Source: Sphingomonas bacterium (GTDB taxonomy: Bacteria > Pseudomonadota > Alphaproteobacteria > Sphingomonadales > Sphingomonadaceae). Taken from it: 6,181 bases of DNA. Made by a program: the position numbers and the translations under genes. The notes under the pieces are model-generated. The model did not search any database. It was not told the origin of the DNA and worked only from the letters and a program-made list of their open reading frames with translations. Positions 5,661 through 6,181 of this stretch are shown here, piece after piece. How positions within the stretch are numbered: position 1 is the first letter of the stretch; the number at the start of each line of letters is the position of its first letter. The stretch spans positions 1-6,181 of the forward strand of contig NZ_CAHJWX010000126.1 of NCBI RefSeq assembly GCF_903643065.1. The letters are read 5' to 3'.

Positions 5661-6146
5661 TCATTGCGCGTCGCATCCGGTCGTGCGCTGCGTCCAGGTG
5701 ACGTTGAGCACTTTCCATGCGCCCGCTTCCCTGACCAGATCGAAATGGTCGGTGCCGCAATGCTGGAGCTTGCCGTCGACGGTGAAGACGTAGGGGCTCC
5801 ACACCATCGCGATGTCGCCATCGATCTCGATCGCGGGATCGAGCAGGCGCTCGGCGTAGCGTTCCGGGCCGGGGTGGAGGCCGGCGGCGAACGCGGCCCA
5901 ACTCAGGTGGCGCAGCGTCCGCGCGCCGTCCGCGCCCTCGCTCGCGACGGTGGCGCCGCCCTCCGGCAGGGTCTGGGCGAGGATGCGCGCGGGATCGCGC
6001 GCGGCGAGCCCATCGAACATCCGCTGCACGGCGGCGAGCACGGCGGGCTCGTCGGCGGCGATGGCCGGGGGCTGGCCCGTGCCTTTGGGCAGCGGCTGGA
6101 CGGGGGTGACTTGTCCACTCAGGGCGGCGAGGAGGAAGAGGAGCAT
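5661..6146 (-). CDS. NTF2/SnoaL-like protein with N-terminal signal-like segment
   Basis: This is a 161-residue protein of the nuclear-transport-factor-2/SnoaL-like fold, a small cone-shaped domain used by many bacterial enzymes and binding proteins. A short hydrophobic start (MLLFLLAALSG) with no charged n-region suggests a signal peptide or membrane anchor, followed by a proline-rich spacer (14-33). The NTF2-like domain runs from about 34 to 155: helix EPAVLAAVQRMFDGLAARD (33-51), then ERLLDPAIEIDGDIAMVWSP (99-118), YVFTVDGKLQHCGTDHFDLV (119-138) and AGAWKVLNVTWTQRTTGC (141-158). The alternating strands and the closing GAWKVLNVTWT segment are characteristic. Cys130 and Cys158 could form a disulphide if the protein is exported. 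An AAGGA six bases before the ATG supports the start. It lies upstream of the carboxylase gene on the same strand, about 110 bp away; a functional link is not evident, and no catalytic residues can be assigned. Confidence 0.78.
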   Translation of the reverse strand: MLLFLLAALSGQVTPVQPLPKGTGQPPAIAADEPAVLAAVQRMFDGLAARDPARILAQTLPEGGATVASEGADGARTLRHLSWAAFAAGLHPGPERYAERLLDPAIEIDGDIAMVWSPYVFTVDGKLQHCGTDHFDLVREAGAWKVLNVTWTQRTTGCDAQ

Positions 6147-6160
6147 GGGTCGTCCTTATA

Positions 6161-6179
6161 CCTCCCCGGAACGGGGAGG
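6161..6179. repeat. GC-rich perfect palindrome upstream of NTF2-like gene
   Basis: This is an 8-bp perfect stem (CCTCCCCG / CGGGGAGG) with a 3-nt loop GAA. It begins 14 bp upstream of the ATG of the NTF2-like gene, just before its ribosome-binding site, and further G residues continue to the window edge. Palindromes built on CTCCCC...GGGGAG are common between sphingomonad genes, to my recollection. It could be a repeat unit cut by the window edge, or the hairpin of a terminator read from the right. On the - strand, as the leftward transcript would run, it is followed by TATAAGG rather than a T-run. Confidence 0.5.
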
Positions 6180-6181
6180 GG

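Overview
The window is GC-rich throughout (roughly two thirds G+C by eye) and gene-dense. Its gene content, short overlaps between genes and palindromic intergenic repeats fit an alphaproteobacterium, most likely of the Sphingomonadales. That placement is an inference from gene style and repeat type; there is no rRNA or other marker gene here. No tRNA, insertion sequence, CRISPR array or phage gene was seen.

Layout from left to right. Bases 1-736 hold the 3' part of a sensor histidine kinase on the + strand; its 5' end and any response regulator lie outside the window. Its stop codon interlocks with the stop of a 59-residue protein on the - strand. That small gene is the downstream member of a two-gene unit with a Crp/Fnr-type regulator (909-1652), and the two are joined by an ATGA stop/start overlap. 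About 90-130 bp of divergent intergenic DNA separates the regulator from a + strand pair: a YqcI/YcgG (GntA-type) heme-dependent N-hydroxylase homologue, then a DUF1989 (urea-carboxylase-associated, carboxyguanidine-deiminase-like) protein whose probable start overlaps the hydroxylase stop by 8 bp. The pair runs tail to tail, with a 35-bp coding overlap, into a - strand block: an NTF2/SnoaL-like secreted protein (5661-6146), the biotin-carrying alpha subunit of an acyl-CoA carboxylase (3608-5551) and a MaoC-family hydratase (3013-3477).

How they may work together. The carboxylase and MaoC genes look like part of an acyl-CoA pathway, probably branched-chain amino-acid (leucine) or propionyl-CoA catabolism; the carboxyltransferase beta subunit is not in the window. 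The hydroxylase and DUF1989 pair is the most interesting module. Both families are tied to guanidino-group chemistry (N-hydroxylation of guanidines; deimination of carboxyguanidine), so a small N-oxygenated guanidine pathway controlled by the divergent Crp/Fnr regulator is a reasonable but untested hypothesis.

Non-coding structure. The only sizeable gap between the co-directional carboxylase and MaoC genes is nearly filled by two inverted copies of a REP-like palindrome whose stems differ by compensatory base changes. A second kind of GC-rich palindrome sits at the right edge, upstream of the NTF2-like gene.
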